A stretch of 64,000 nucleotides of DNA, taken from contig JAFECK010000003.1 in the NCBI GenBank assembly GCA_018242185.1, positions 1 to 64,000 on the forward strand. Reading direction: 5' to 3'. Source of the DNA: Pseudomonadota bacterium. GTDB lineage: Bacteria > Pseudomonadota > Alphaproteobacteria > Rickettsiales > Midichloriaceae. Positions 35,686 through 46,141 of this stretch are shown piece after piece (the first letter of the stretch is position 1; every line of letters starts with the position of its first letter). The translations under genes were made by a program, and so were the position numbers. The notes under the pieces are model-generated. The model had not been told where the DNA came from. It searched no databases and worked only from the letters and a program-made list of their open reading frames with translations.

Positions 35686-36528
35686 TTAAATGCCTGGTAT
35701 TTTGGCTGTATCGCCGGGCAGATGCGGCTCGCCGCGAAAATTTATTGCATTATTGTAAAGGTTTGCACAGGTGCTGAAACTTTTATCACAACCAGCAGTG
35801 AGCTCGTATTTATCGCCTATTGCTATATTATATTCGCACGGTAGCGCTAAGAGGATTCTATCAGCTTGCACTGAGCATATAGAAAGTTTAACCCCACTGG
35901 CTTGGCCGCTTATCATGCTTAAAATCCCGCCATTATAGCGATTGTCAACGACTGCTAGGTTGTTCCCAATTAGGGTGACGCTATCTAAATGCTGTACTAT
36001 CGTGCCGCTTATAGTGTGATCTGAAGCTTTTAAGCCGCATTTGGCATCGCAGAAAATTGCTCTGCATTGGGTAGAATAATGTGAAACAAAGCCTTTGGCA
36101 AACAATGCTCTATTGTCTAATAATTCAGCAGTGAAATAACCATTACCTATCTTGATGTTGCCTATAAAGCCTTGGTATAGGGTTATAGGCATGACGTCTG
36201 ACTTAGTGATTTTAGCCAATAATATTTGCACTTTAGCGTTTTCATATAACCCGGAGCATACCTCTTTTTCACTAATGTTAGGATTAGCAAAGCTTAAGGT
36301 GACTTCCACAACGCCTGCTGCTATGTTTGCGTCTGATTCAACATAACTAGCGATTATTCCTGAAGCCTGTGAGGTGGCTGCATTATAGATTTTATTTTCG
36401 ATATGAACATCTGTATGGTGGTTGGTGAAATGTAGAGTCTTATTGTTAGTTAGTTGGAGCTCCCAGCACATGCATAAGTCAGTTAGGTCTGGATCGATCG
36501 TTTTAAGTAGTTGCGCAGCATTTGTCAT
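35686..36528 (-). CDS. GTA/phage tail protein, DUF2163 (ORFg13-like)
   Basis: 280 residues, of the phage BR0599 / DUF2163 family that is gene 13 of the Rhodobacter gene transfer agent, a tail-tip (hub) component. Typical features are the N-terminal LCMCWELQLTNNKTLHFTNH, the middle GFIGNIKIGNGYFTAEL, the Cys-rich CRAIFCDAKCGL, and the end AGCDKSFSTCANLYNNAINF ... GEPHLPG. The Cys probably hold a 4Fe-4S cluster or metal, as in ORFg13. It follows the DUF2460 gene in the same order as in GTA clusters. The next GTA genes (NlpC/P60 peptidase, large host-specificity protein) are absent. Confidence 0.88.
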   Translation of the reverse strand: MTNAAQLLKTIDPDLTDLCMCWELQLTNNKTLHFTNHHTDVHIENKIYNAATSQASGIIASYVESDANIAAGVVEVTLSFANPNISEKEVCSGLYENAKVQILLAKITKSDVMPITLYQGFIGNIKIGNGYFTAELLDNRALFAKGFVSHYSTQCRAIFCDAKCGLKASDHTISGTIVQHLDSVTLIGNNLAVVDNRYNGGILSMISGQASGVKLSICSVQADRILLALPCEYNIAIGDKYELTAGCDKSFSTCANLYNNAINFRGEPHLPGDTAKIPGI

Positions 36529-36583
36529 GTTGTTCTCCTCGTTTGTATTGTTAAGCGTTTTAAGTATTTACATGTTTTTAAGT

Positions 36584-37219
36584 TTAAGAAACACGCACTT
36601 CCACTAGCGGTATTTCGTTCCAGGAATAAATCGCAAAGCTATCTATAGAGGCGGCTAGATGATCAGTATCGAAGCGTACTGGTACATCAAACTCAAAGGA
36701 GACCAAAAGCTCTTCACCTTCAGATGGTGGAGTTTCAAAGGTTATAAGGCCCTGGTTGTAATCAACTTCGTAGTCATCATCCCAAACCTTAATGTTATCC
36801 AACTTCAAAATGAGAGAGCCATGCACTGGTTTATTGATACGGCGCATGCTCCATACATCCTGGCGCACGCTATATTTTTTATATAAAGGAAAAACTTTTT
36901 GCTTACCATCAGCAATGATCAAAACTTGCTTTTCTACTTTGTAATCCATCCAGTCTTTAAAACGAAAACCTTTGGCACGACCACAGCATAAGCGGAAAAA
37001 GCTGATTAGTTCAGCGAGTTGCGCCTCGGTCTTTACCCCATGCGCTACATTGTATTTGGCAAGTGCTATATTCCAATTAGGTTGGCGCCATTCATGGCCG
37101 GCGTGACTGGTTAGCACGTTAGTGGAAAAAGCGGGGCCGCCTGTTGCGCCGTAAGAAATATTTGTAGGGAAGCGAATTTCAAGAAAATTCTGAGAGTTAT
37201 AAAATGGGGAAGTTTGCAT
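36584..37219 (-). CDS. GTA/phage tail protein, DUF2460 (ORFg12-like)
   Basis: 211 residues, of the DUF2460 / TIGR02217 family (distal tail protein of the gene transfer agent). Visible family features are FPTNISYGATGGPAFSTNVL near the start, the SGHEWR-like region SHAGHEWRQPNWN and GRAKGFRFKDWMDY. It lies 55 bases upstream of the ORFg13-like gene, same strand. No capsid, portal, protease or terminase gene is near, so this is a dispersed or remnant GTA block. Confidence 0.88.
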   Translation of the reverse strand: MQTSPFYNSQNFLEIRFPTNISYGATGGPAFSTNVLTSHAGHEWRQPNWNIALAKYNVAHGVKTEAQLAELISFFRLCCGRAKGFRFKDWMDYKVEKQVLIIADGKQKVFPLYKKYSVRQDVWSMRRINKPVHGSLILKLDNIKVWDDDYEVDYNQGLITFETPPSEGEELLVSFEFDVPVRFDTDHLAASIDSFAIYSWNEIPLVEVRVS

Positions 37220-37370
37220 AAAGATCCTGATATAATTTCTTATGGTGCAGGGTTTACTAGGATTGAGAAAATGTAGGAAGGGGTAAAGCTATTGATTGGT
37301 ATGCATCGTTGACTTGCAACTGTGATAACAGTAGTATCGTAAGGCAATGGCAATATTTTAAGGATGTAGG

Positions 37371-39566
37371 ATGAGCTCAAGTGATAAAAATCAGAAAACC
37401 TATAAAGTGGTTGTAGTGCCAGGTCAAGGCATTGGCCCGGAATGTATGGCTGTCGCTAAGGCTGTAGTGCAAAGTACTGGTGCTCCAATCGAGTTTATTG
37501 AGGGGCCTGATATTCAGCTTGGTTACCCAGATGCCCCAGAGTTGCTTGCTTTTCTTGGCTATAGCAAGCAGGATGCGCAAGACCGTGTGGCAAAAATATT
37601 GGCTGCGCATGGCTATAAAGACTATTACAAGGCTCTTATCGCTAGTCTGACACCAGATGAGAAAAGTAAGTTAGAAAAGGAAGTGGCGCGCAAAGAGCGT
37701 ATTACGCTGGAGCAGGCGGCGAGCGCTTCAGCAGTGCTAAAAGGTGCGCTGAGAACTATGGATACAGGTGATGAACCAAGCCGTAACGTAACCTTACGCA
37801 AGATGTTTGAAGAATATGCTAACTTTAGGCGCTGTGTATCTTTAGACCCGGTGATTCCTGCCATACATGGCGGTGTGGATATCTTATTTGTACGTGAAAA
37901 TGTAGAAGACCTGTATGCGCAGATAGAACAACGGCTCACTCGCAATTATGCTCAAGCACAGAGACATAATAGTGTGGAAGGCTGCGAAAAGATTATAGTG
38001 GCCGCGTTTGAAGCAGCTCTGCGCGAAGGCCGCAAGAAGGTGAGTGGTTTGGAGAAGCCCAATATCTTGAAGATCACCGGTGGGATGTTCAAACAGGTAT
38101 TTAACCAAGTTGCCGCTCGTTATAAGTCATTGGGTATAGAGTCTGATTTCCATATAATAGACGACGGCTTAGCCAAACTAGCTGCTAGCCCTGCTAGTTT
38201 TGATGTGGTTGTGACTACCAACATGTTCGGGGATATAGGCTCAGACATTGCAGCGCAGGTTACTGGCGGTATTGGCTTTGTTAGCTCTAATAACATTGGT
38301 AAAATCTCTATGTTTGAGACCATGGGCGGCACGGCTGATGATATAGCCTTGGGCAGTCAAAAATCTCCTGGTGGAAATCTTGCAAACCCAGTTGCGTTAA
38401 TAGATGGTGCGGCGGAAATGTTGATACACATAGGGGGGCATGCAAATTTGCAAGCGGGCGAAATGATTAAAGCAGCAACTCTTACTGTACTGCAAAAAGG
38501 TTATTATACGAATGATGTAAAAGCTGGCCTATACCAACAAGATAAGGCCAAACAGTTAGGTATGGATGTCGCTTCTATGAAGCTTGGGACTAAAGAGTTT
38601 GCGAACAAAATAATAGAAGAGATTGGTAGGCTGCAATCTAAACTAAAGGCTAGCCCTAACGCTAGTGTTAAAGATCTGATGGATGACGGGGCGCTAAAAT
38701 CCAGGATGCGTTCGTATTCTGTGGCATTATCAATGCAAACAGCTGGGGGCAAGGAATGGAACGATAGGCTAAAGCGCTGCGTTCCTGTGCATACCCCGGC
38801 TAATAAATATATCATACGTGGCGCGGATTTCTTTATTGAAGAAACCGGCATGGAGCTAAAGCGCCTGGCTGATGGTGGCTTGGATAGAAAGGCATGTCAT
38901 CTGAAGACTGCGATCTCCGAGAAATTTACCAAGAAGACAGGCATCAAAATAGAAGATATGTTGAGTGCAGGGCAATTTAATTCTATCCAGGAAATACGTA
39001 CTTTTGCAGAGTACTTTGCGGAAAGTTTGAATGAATTCTTATTGTCTCCCGTAGGACAAAAAGCCACAGGACAAAATCTTGCTGAAGTTTTGAAATCTTT
39101 AGGGATTCCCGATGAAATCACCGAGCGATTTAGCGAGTCTTTATTGGAACAGAAAGCGGCTCCAGCAGTACAGAAATTACAAGAATTTGTACGCAATAGC
39201 CGTGAACTGGTGAAGTGCCTGTATTCCTATATAGCAGCTAAAGCCAAGGTTGTAGGGGATGCACACGGTTTTGAATTACTGCGTATCACTAATAGAGGTA
39301 CTGAAGTATATCCTACCATTGGTGACCTAGATATCCGCACCATTCATCGTTTGCGCTATGGTTTGAAAGCCGAAGCAGCAGCAAATAGCGGTAAGCCTCA
39401 AGAATTATCAAGCGCGCTTTACCAGGATCTGCTAAAAGAAGGTTTCCTTATAGCGCAATGGTTGTTAAATCGAGATTTCTATGATACTGAAGGCCCAAAT
39501 GCTGGGCAGCAGCAGAAAGGCTTATCGAAAGCCTATGGCACTGGGTTAGGTGAGAAATACGAATAG
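37371..39566 (+). CDS. icd: isocitrate dehydrogenase, enlarged Rickettsia/Thermus-type
   Basis: 731 residues, against about 480 for the Rickettsia enzyme. Oxidatively decarboxylates isocitrate in the TCA cycle. Seen in order: GQGIGPE, SRNVTLRKMFEEYANFR with substrate Arg, RENVEDLYAQIEQR with catalytic Tyr182, NILKITGG with Lys235, NMFGDIGSD with Asp288 and Asp292, then an altered cofactor loop FETMGGTADDIALGS. The C-terminal domain (ADFFIEE, ITNRGTEVYPTIG) matches the extra domain of Rickettsia and Thermus enzymes. Two insertions enlarge it: about residues 58-122, and about 505-630 inside the C-terminal domain. The usual HGSAPDI of the cofactor loop reads GGTADDI, so NAD/NADP preference is unclear. 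Confidence 0.8.
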   Translation: MSSSDKNQKTYKVVVVPGQGIGPECMAVAKAVVQSTGAPIEFIEGPDIQLGYPDAPELLAFLGYSKQDAQDRVAKILAAHGYKDYYKALIASLTPDEKSKLEKEVARKERITLEQAASASAVLKGALRTMDTGDEPSRNVTLRKMFEEYANFRRCVSLDPVIPAIHGGVDILFVRENVEDLYAQIEQRLTRNYAQAQRHNSVEGCEKIIVAAFEAALREGRKKVSGLEKPNILKITGGMFKQVFNQVAARYKSLGIESDFHIIDDGLAKLAASPASFDVVVTTNMFGDIGSDIAAQVTGGIGFVSSNNIGKISMFETMGGTADDIALGSQKSPGGNLANPVALIDGAAEMLIHIGGHANLQAGEMIKAATLTVLQKGYYTNDVKAGLYQQDKAKQLGMDVASMKLGTKEFANKIIEEIGRLQSKLKASPNASVKDLMDDGALKSRMRSYSVALSMQTAGGKEWNDRLKRCVPVHTPANKYIIRGADFFIEETGMELKRLADGGLDRKACHLKTAISEKFTKKTGIKIEDMLSAGQFNSIQEIRTFAEYFAESLNEFLLSPVGQKATGQNLAEVLKSLGIPDEITERFSESLLEQKAAPAVQKLQEFVRNSRELVKCLYSYIAAKAKVVGDAHGFELLRITNRGTEVYPTIGDLDIRTIHRLRYGLKAEAAANSGKPQELSSALYQDLLKEGFLIAQWLLNRDFYDTEGPNAGQQQKGLSKAYGTGLGEKYE

Positions 39567-39571
39567 ATTTT

Positions 39572-39595
39572 TTAAGTGGCGTTGGCGCCACTTAA
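39572..39595. other. hairpin between convergent icd and membrane-protein genes
   Basis: Perfect arms TTAAGTGGCG and CGCCACTTAA with loop TTGG. The T run precedes the hairpin instead of following it on the plus strand, so it is not a standard terminator for icd. It may still stop or stabilise the 3' ends of both convergent transcripts. Confidence 0.45.
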
Positions 39596-39599
39596 GGCT

Positions 39600-40199
39600 T
39601 TAGAAGATAGCGCCGTTTTTATAACAGCATAAAGCCCACACTATTGCTGCCATCAATATCAGTAGAATAACAGTAACGAATGTAAGCTCTGACCCCGGTA
39701 TTCTCCCTTTTTGCACCAGGGATTTCAGCTCAAAAGTATCTATCAGTGCCCATAATGAGCAAGCAATAAATAGGGGGAGGCCGCCTAATAGTAATACGGT
39801 AAAAGCAAAAGTCGTAGATCCAAACAATGTTTCATTCTGCCTAAAACCTTGCTCTGGCCCTAGTAATAGCGCCATCAATGAATAAACAAGTAAAACCCAG
39901 CAAGCGAGAGCCAAAGAGTAAATGAAAAGCTTTTTGTTGTATACTGCCTTGAAGGGCATGTTTTGCAGTGCTCCCGTGCTAGGTACATTTTGTAAATGTT
40001 TGATCGCTTTTAATTGGAGTACAACTGTAGTAAGTGAGCACAGTAGTACCGGCAATAATCCAAATGTTATGCCGATTCTAAATCCTAGGTCAAAAGGTCT
40101 TTGGAGTAATACTCCCATCATCCCGGAAGCCAAAAGTCCTATAATCATGTACTCAAAAAATTTTTTAATCGCATATGCAACGTGACCCCATTTCCCCAT
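39600..40199 (-). CDS. membrane protein with five predicted segments, function unknown
   Basis: 199 residues. Hydrophobic segments at about 15-35, 42-68, 90-112, 125-148 and 172-192. No family recognised. The start is the ATG with GAGGG six bases upstream; an ATG six bases earlier lies inside that ribosome site. Convergent to icd and separated from murE by about 120 bases. Confidence 0.6.
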   Translation of the reverse strand: MGKWGHVAYAIKKFFEYMIIGLLASGMMGVLLQRPFDLGFRIGITFGLLPVLLCSLTTVVLQLKAIKHLQNVPSTGALQNMPFKAVYNKKLFIYSLALACWVLLVYSLMALLLGPEQGFRQNETLFGSTTFAFTVLLLGGLPLFIACSLWALIDTFELKSLVQKGRIPGSELTFVTVILLILMAAIVWALCCYKNGAIF

Positions 40200-40316
40200 A
40201 ACCATCCCTCTTCATATTAGCTGGCGTGCTAAGCCACACCAAGATATCTTTTTACCGGCAATAAGTTAATAAATGGTAAATACAGGGTTGGGTGGTGTCG
40301 ATGCAACTCAAAATAA

Positions 40317-41711
40317 TTACAAGCGTTGGATTTCTTTGAAATCGCTGTAAGGCAACTTCTCGTTACCAATGATCTGGTATTCTTCATGTCCTTTGCCGGC
40401 GATAAGCAGAATATCCTTATCTTGCAGCATATGCGCCGCCTCAGCAACTGCAGTCGCGCGATCAGCTATCTCAATTGCATTGGGGCAGCTCTGTAGGATC
40501 TCTTTGCGTATATCTGCCGCAGATTCAGTACGGGGATTATCATCGGTTACCACCACTATATCTGCATATCGGGCGGCTATCTCGCCCATTATAGGCCGCT
40601 TTAACCTGTCTCTATCGCCGCCACAACCAAAAACCACGATAAGTCTGCCTTTGCAGCGTTCTCGCAGCGGTGCTAACACCTTGGCCAAAGCGTCTGGTTT
40701 ATGGGCGTAGTCTATATATATATCGCCACCTTGGAAGGTGTAAACCTTCTCAAGCCGGCCCTTAGCAGAGGTTAAATGTTCTAATGTATTTATGAGCGTG
40801 GGCGCATCATCATTTTCTACCGCTAACATTAATCCAAGCGCGCATGCGATATTATATGCCTGAAATTCGGCGTCTGCATGCACTTTTGTGATATAGTGTT
40901 TACCAAATACACGGAGCTCCAACTTCCCGGGTTCAAACGCTTCTAGCCGGATTTGTTGGGCCTCTCGGCCGTAATCTAACACACGAATTTCGCGGTTTTT
41001 ACATATATTAGATAGCTTGCTATAATGCTCATTATCCGCAAACAGCACTGCAGTGCTGTTTGCAGAAAGCATTTCTCCAAACAGTCTGGCTTTCGCTTCA
41101 AAATATGCGTCCATTGTGATGTGGTAATCTAGGTGGTCGTGGCTCAGGTTAGTAAATCCGGCTGCTTTAAAACGCACTCCATCCAGCCTATGTTGCTGGA
41201 TTCCATGGCTAGAAGCTTCAATGGCTAGATGAGTAACGCCACGCTTTGTGATATTTTCTAATAGCTGATGCAGTAAAATAGGATCAGGAGTGGTGAGGGT
41301 TTCCTCTTGTCGAATTCCATCAACATTGGATATCAATCCCATAGTTCCTAGGCTTGCGCTTTTATACCCCAGTTTTTCTGTCATCTGACGATAGTATTCC
41401 GCTATTGAAGTTTTACCACTTGTGCCAGTAATTAATACTATATTAGCTGGTTGTAGCAGATAGTGAGCCGCTGCTGCTTTAGCAAGAGTAGTCCTTATAT
41501 TGGGCACGGCAATATGTTGGATCCCGTTAACGGTAGAGATCCCGGCGGTTGGTCTTTGTATATATATGACCTTTGCACCTTTTTTTATGGCAAGGTCGAT
41601 GTAATCCTCACCATCGTGCTGGCTGCCTTTAATCGCAAAATAAGCGCCACCAGCTTCTACTTTCTCATGATGACTCGCTAGGGAGCTAACTTTAGGTAAG
41701 TCTAAGCTCAT
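40317..41711 (-). CDS. murE: UDP-MurNAc-L-Ala-D-Glu:meso-DAP ligase (MurE)
   Basis: 464 residues, near normal. Adds the third peptide residue in peptidoglycan synthesis. ATP loop [12 protein letters not shown], central [20 protein letters not shown], and the C-terminal DNPRTES motif that selects meso-diaminopimelate. So the organism keeps a DAP-type wall. Its start overlaps the lepA stop by four bases (ATGA). Confidence 0.96.
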   Translation of the reverse strand: MSLDLPKVSSLASHHEKVEAGGAYFAIKGSQHDGEDYIDLAIKKGAKVIYIQRPTAGISTVNGIQHIAVPNIRTTLAKAAAAHYLLQPANIVLITGTSGKTSIAEYYRQMTEKLGYKSASLGTMGLISNVDGIRQEETLTTPDPILLHQLLENITKRGVTHLAIEASSHGIQQHRLDGVRFKAAGFTNLSHDHLDYHITMDAYFEAKARLFGEMLSANSTAVLFADNEHYSKLSNICKNREIRVLDYGREAQQIRLEAFEPGKLELRVFGKHYITKVHADAEFQAYNIACALGLMLAVENDDAPTLINTLEHLTSAKGRLEKVYTFQGGDIYIDYAHKPDALAKVLAPLRERCKGRLIVVFGCGGDRDRLKRPIMGEIAARYADIVVVTDDNPRTESAADIRKEILQSCPNAIEIADRATAVAEAAHMLQDKDILLIAGKGHEEYQIIGNEKLPYSDFKEIQRL

Positions 41712-43516
41712 TTATTATCTCCCACTTTCAAAGCGGCGATGAAAGCAGATTGCGGAATTTCCACTTTACCTATAGATCTCATGCGCTTCTTTCCCTCTTT
41801 TTGCTTATCCAAAAGCTTGCGTTTACGTGATATATCGCCGCCATAGCATTTTGCGGTAACGTCTTTACGGAGTGCGCTGACAGTTTCTCTTGCTATAATC
41901 TTGCCGCCAATTGCCGCTTGTATTGGAATTTGGAATAAATGCCTTGGTATGAGCTCTTTTAAGCGCAAGCATAACTCACGACCTCGCGATTCAGCGCGAC
42001 CTCTATGCACAACCGTAGAAAGAGCATCCACTGGTTCTGCGTTGATTAAGATAGTAAGCTTAACCACTTCTCCTTTTCTGTATCCAGCTGCTTGCCAGTC
42101 AAAGCTTGCATAACCGCTGGAGCAGGATTTCAACTTATCATAAAAGTCAAAGATTACTTCGTTTAACGGCAGATGATAAAGCAGCATAACCTTGCTACCG
42201 GTATAATGCATCTCTATTTGCTCGCCGCGCTTATCCTCGCAAAGCTTCAATACAGCGCCGAGATAGGTGTCAGGCACCATAATAGTGGCTTTAATCCACG
42301 GTTCTTCTATATAGTCTACCTTGGTTGGGTCAGGCATATCTGCGGGGTTGTGGAACTCCACTTCTGTTGCGTCACGCAAATGTGCCTGATAAATCACGCT
42401 AGGTGCTGTGGTGATCAGGTTGAGATTAAATTCTCGCTCTAAACGTTCTTGTATGATTTCCAAGTGTAGTAATCCTAAGAAACCACAACGAAAGCCAAAG
42501 CCTAGAGCAGAAGAACTTTCTGGCTCAAACTCAAAGCTCGCATCATTCAAACGTAGCTTCGCCAAGCTTTCTTTTAGTGTTGAAAATTCACTGGCATCGT
42601 TAGGGTATAATCCGCAGAAAACCACAGGTTTGCTCACGCCGAACCCAGGCAGGGCTTCTGCACATGGATTGCGCTCTTCAGTTATCGTATCGCCCACTTT
42701 ACAGTCTGCGACCTGTTTAATAGAAGCAGTGATATAACCGACTTCTCCGGCTTTCAGTTCGGAGCCCGATTGTTTCTTAGGCGTGAAAGTGCCCAAGTTA
42801 TCCACGGTATGCATAGCACCACTAGACATCATTTTGATCTTCATCCCGGGTTTTAGAGCTCCATCAACAATTCGCACCAGTATCACCACCCCCAAGTACG
42901 GGTCATACCAACTATCAACCAACATAGCCTTCAACGGTCCGTCTGGATTACCCTTTGGGGCCGGTAGTTTATTGACTATAGCTTCCAACACTACATCTAT
43001 CCCTTCTCCAGTTTTTGCAGAAATCGGAATTGCCTGACTTGCATCAAGACCAATCACTTCTTCTATCTGCGCTTTCACTCGCTCCGGTTCAGCAGCAGGT
43101 AAATCGATCTTATTAAGCACGGGGATAATCTCATGATTAGCTTCAATTGCCTTGTAGACGTTAGCCAACGTCTGTGCTTCAACCCCCTGGCTTGCATCTA
43201 CTACTAGTATAGATCCTTCGCAAGCAGCAAGAGAGCGACTAACTTCGTAGGAGAAGTCCACGTGCCCCGGGGTATCTATTAAGTTGAGTGAATAAATCTG
43301 CCCATCCTTTGCTTTATATTTCAGACATACAGTTTGAGCCTTTATTGTAATGCCACGCTCTTGCTCGATTTCCATGGAATCCAGCACCTGTTTGGTCATC
43401 TCGCGCTTATCCAATCCTCCGCACACTTCAATTAGTCTATCTGCCAGTGTAGACTTGCCGTGATCTATGTGCGCTACTATAGAGAAATTACGAATACGCT
43501 TTAATTCTTGTGACAT
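41708..43516 (-). CDS. lepA: elongation factor 4 (LepA)
   Basis: 602 residues, full length. Ribosome-associated GTPase. G motifs: [28 protein letters not shown]. The C-terminal LepA-specific tail has [29 protein letters not shown] and the ending [14 protein letters not shown]. Upstream of and overlapping murE. Confidence 0.97.
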   Translation of the reverse strand: MSQELKRIRNFSIVAHIDHGKSTLADRLIEVCGGLDKREMTKQVLDSMEIEQERGITIKAQTVCLKYKAKDGQIYSLNLIDTPGHVDFSYEVSRSLAACEGSILVVDASQGVEAQTLANVYKAIEANHEIIPVLNKIDLPAAEPERVKAQIEEVIGLDASQAIPISAKTGEGIDVVLEAIVNKLPAPKGNPDGPLKAMLVDSWYDPYLGVVILVRIVDGALKPGMKIKMMSSGAMHTVDNLGTFTPKKQSGSELKAGEVGYITASIKQVADCKVGDTITEERNPCAEALPGFGVSKPVVFCGLYPNDASEFSTLKESLAKLRLNDASFEFEPESSSALGFGFRCGFLGLLHLEIIQERLEREFNLNLITTAPSVIYQAHLRDATEVEFHNPADMPDPTKVDYIEEPWIKATIMVPDTYLGAVLKLCEDKRGEQIEMHYTGSKVMLLYHLPLNEVIFDFYDKLKSCSSGYASFDWQAAGYRKGEVVKLTILINAEPVDALSTVVHRGRAESRGRELCLRLKELIPRHLFQIPIQAAIGGKIIARETVSALRKDVTAKCYGGDISRKRKLLDKQKEGKKRMRSIGKVEIPQSAFIAALKVGDNK

Positions 43517-43825
43517 TGTTGGGGTGCCTATAATTTTGCATCAGTATAATGAGCTTGTACGCTGCGAGCAAGTAGAAATCAGTCTGGTTGTGCGCAGGGC
43601 TGCTAAAACTAATAAGTTAAACAAGAGGCAACTACCTAGGCTTGCTCGGCAGTTCACTACACCATCCATGCAACAACATCTATATAATCTTGGGCATATT
43701 TAGGCGAAACTTCAACTTGTTTGCAATTTCTTAACCTGATGCATGAGTCATAATATCAAAAATCGACTTGGCGGATGGATAAAATTGTTATATGCTCCTC
43801 CAAAAGCGGAATGGAAATCTTAGCG
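43517..43825. other. intergenic region between lepA and ntrX
   Basis: About 300 bases. I saw no supported gene, RNA, strong hairpin or clear promoter; short frames here have no ribosome site. Confidence 0.4.
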
Positions 43826-45220
43826 ATGACTGACATACTTATTGTAGATGACGAAGAGGGAATACGCTCGCTGGTCGCTGACATACTGAAAGACGAGGGG
43901 TACACTCCTCAACTGGCGTCTAGTGCCGCTCAAGCGATAGATATTATAGATAACAGTCCGCCCCCGAAAGTGGCTATCCTGGACATATGGCTAGAGGGAA
44001 GCGAGATGGATGGTCTTGGAGTCCTAAAGCACTTAAAGGCACGTCATCCGAATGTGCCGGCCATTATGATCAGCGGGCATGGCAATATAGAAACCGCGGT
44101 GCGGAGTATACGCCTTGGCGCATATGATTTTATCGAAAAGCCGTTTAAAGGGGAAAAGCTGCTAATTATCGTGCAACGGGCTATTGAAGCGGCAAGTTTA
44201 GCGCAAATGAATCATAGTTTGCAAGAACAGCATAAGCTTGCTATCGATTTACACGGTAGCTCAAGAGCAATTCAGATAGTTAAAACTGCGGCTATAACTG
44301 CTGCCCCTGCTAATAGTCGTATTTTTATTACCGGAGAGCCTGGCACAGGTAAAGAGGTGTTAGCCCGCTATATCCACCTCAATTCCAAACGTGCTGGCAA
44401 GCCTTTTATCGTACTGAATGTGGCCAATCTACCGCCAGAGCAAATAGAGGGCGAAATGTTTGGCATGCAAAGTAGCGATAAAGGTCTGATTGCAGGCGCT
44501 CTTGAGATGGCAGATGGGGGCACGTTGTTTATTGATGAAATTGCTGATATGCCGCTCTCTACGCAAACCAAGCTGCTCAAATTTTTACAGCAGAATAGCT
44601 ATGAGCGGATTGGGCAAAAGGGGGAGATTAAGTCAGATGTTAGAATTATAGCCTCTTCCAGTGTTGATATTAAAACAGCTTTAGATGCTGGGACTCTGCA
44701 GAAAAGCTTGTATTATCGCCTGAGCGTTGTGCCGATTCGCATTCCTCCATTGCGGGAGAGAGCGGAAGATCTGCAGGAATTAGCGGAGCATTTTGCTAAA
44801 CAGCTAGCCGGAAGCCAGAGTAAGCATGTTAAAATCACCCAAGAAGCCTATGCTATATTGCAGATGTATGAATGGCCAGGCAATGTTCGCCAACTTCGCA
44901 ATACTGTAGAATGGTTGACCATGATGGCGGCAAGCCGTGCCCAAGCACAAATTACTCCTGAATTGCTGCCACAGGACATTGTGGATTCAGTGCAAAACAA
45001 ACACACTTTCCTCAAGCCGTTTAATAGTGACCTGATTTCAAAGGAGCTAAAGCCCGCACGTGACAGCTTTGAGCGAGAGTATTTGCTAGCACAGTTGAAG
45101 CGTTTTGGCGGCAACATTTCAAAAACTGCTCAATTCATAGGTATGGATCGCACAGCCCTGCATAGAAAGCTGCGTCATCTTGGCATAGCGGTGGCGGCAA
45201 ACGATGCAGAGTGCGCGTAA
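43826..45220 (+). CDS. ntrX: NtrX-like response regulator
   Basis: 464 residues. Receiver with intact DDEE near the start, Asp in VAILDIWLEGSEMDGLGVL (typical NtrX loop) and Lys in IEKPFKGEKL. AAA+ domain with GEPGTGKEVLARYIH and GGTLFIDEIAD. Fis-type helix-turn-helix at the end (ISKTAQFIGMDRTALHRKLR). The sigma-54 contact loop GAFTGA is replaced by KGLIAGA, so activation of sigma-54 is doubtful, as appears true for other alphaproteobacterial NtrX. The frame could begin earlier at 43775; Met18 of it is chosen because the receiver starts there. The partner NtrY is not adjacent. Confidence 0.9.
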   Translation: MTDILIVDDEEGIRSLVADILKDEGYTPQLASSAAQAIDIIDNSPPPKVAILDIWLEGSEMDGLGVLKHLKARHPNVPAIMISGHGNIETAVRSIRLGAYDFIEKPFKGEKLLIIVQRAIEAASLAQMNHSLQEQHKLAIDLHGSSRAIQIVKTAAITAAPANSRIFITGEPGTGKEVLARYIHLNSKRAGKPFIVLNVANLPPEQIEGEMFGMQSSDKGLIAGALEMADGGTLFIDEIADMPLSTQTKLLKFLQQNSYERIGQKGEIKSDVRIIASSSVDIKTALDAGTLQKSLYYRLSVVPIRIPPLRERAEDLQELAEHFAKQLAGSQSKHVKITQEAYAILQMYEWPGNVRQLRNTVEWLTMMAASRAQAQITPELLPQDIVDSVQNKHTFLKPFNSDLISKELKPARDSFEREYLLAQLKRFGGNISKTAQFIGMDRTALHRKLRHLGIAVAANDAECA

Positions 45221-45241
45221 ATGCTATTGTAGGTTAGTGGT

Positions 45242-45937
45242 ATGAATCGCTCTACTTTGAAGAAAAAATCGAATTTACTCAAGAGCACTGAAATAGAAAG
45301 GTTGTTTGCTATACTCAGCAAGCATAGGCCAGACCCTAGGATAGAGCTGGACTATACAAATCCTTATACCCTGTTGGTTGCTGTGATTCTATCTGCACAA
45401 TCTACTGATAAAGGGGTAAATAAGGCAACTGCTAGGTTGTTTGCAATAGCTGATAGCCCTGTCAAAATGATTAAACTTGGTGAAGAAGGTTTAAAGGCTT
45501 ACATCAAATCTATCGGTCTTTATAATAGCAAAGCTCGTAATATTATCATGATGAGCCAACAATTATTAGAGCGCTTTAACGGAGAGGTGGTGGAAGATTT
45601 TGAGGGTTTGTGTGGTTTGGCGGGCGTAGGCCGCAAATCAGCCAATGTTATTATGAACACGGTTTTTGGACATCCAACCATAGCAGTTGACACCCATATT
45701 TTTAGGGTTAGTAACCGCTTAGGTCTATGTGTAAGTAAAACCCCGGTGCAGACTGAAAGAGCATTGCTAAAAGTTGTGCCGTTGAAGTGGGCGCATAACG
45801 CTCATCATTGGCTGGTGTTGCATGGGCGCTATATATGCAAAGCCAAGAAACCATTGTGTCACGATTGCCCTGTAGCAGAAATTTGCAAACATCCGGTCTT
45901 CACCACTGGTTTGAAGAAAGAACAAATCTCAGTTTGA
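45242..45937 (+). CDS. nth: endonuclease III
   Basis: 231 residues. DNA glycosylase/AP lyase for oxidised pyrimidines. Helix-hairpin-helix with catalytic Lys (GVGRKSANVIMN), catalytic Asp in IAVDTHIFRV, and the 4Fe-4S cluster Cys in CKAKKPLCHDCPVAEIC. Starts 21 bases after ntrX and may be co-transcribed. Confidence 0.97.
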   Translation: MNRSTLKKKSNLLKSTEIERLFAILSKHRPDPRIELDYTNPYTLLVAVILSAQSTDKGVNKATARLFAIADSPVKMIKLGEEGLKAYIKSIGLYNSKARNIIMMSQQLLERFNGEVVEDFEGLCGLAGVGRKSANVIMNTVFGHPTIAVDTHIFRVSNRLGLCVSKTPVQTERALLKVVPLKWAHNAHHWLVLHGRYICKAKKPLCHDCPVAEICKHPVFTTGLKKEQISV

Positions 45938-46141
45938 TATAGGAATACCGTACTGCCTCATAGCTCAGAACTAAAACATAGGCCAGAAGAAATTTGCCTA
46001 AGTTGGAAAAAACTGCTGGCAGTAAGCCCTAATATGATGTACAGTGTCGAACACAGATTGCTATATTCTTCGCTATTGAATATGTTGCCCTAATAAAAGG
46101 GTGAGTAATAAGCACGTTTTAACATTAATAGGAGTTATACC

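Noticed and set aside
35686..37219. Prophage
   Set aside because: Only two tail genes, no integrase, capsid, portal, terminase or lysis genes in the neighbourhood.
39572..39595. Rho-independent terminator of icd
   Set aside because: The hairpin is strong but the T run is on the wrong side for plus-strand transcription; listed only as a hairpin.
43467..43703. 78-codon plus-strand frame over the lepA start
   Set aside because: Overlaps the conserved LepA N-terminus, lacks a ribosome site and has no recognisable domain.
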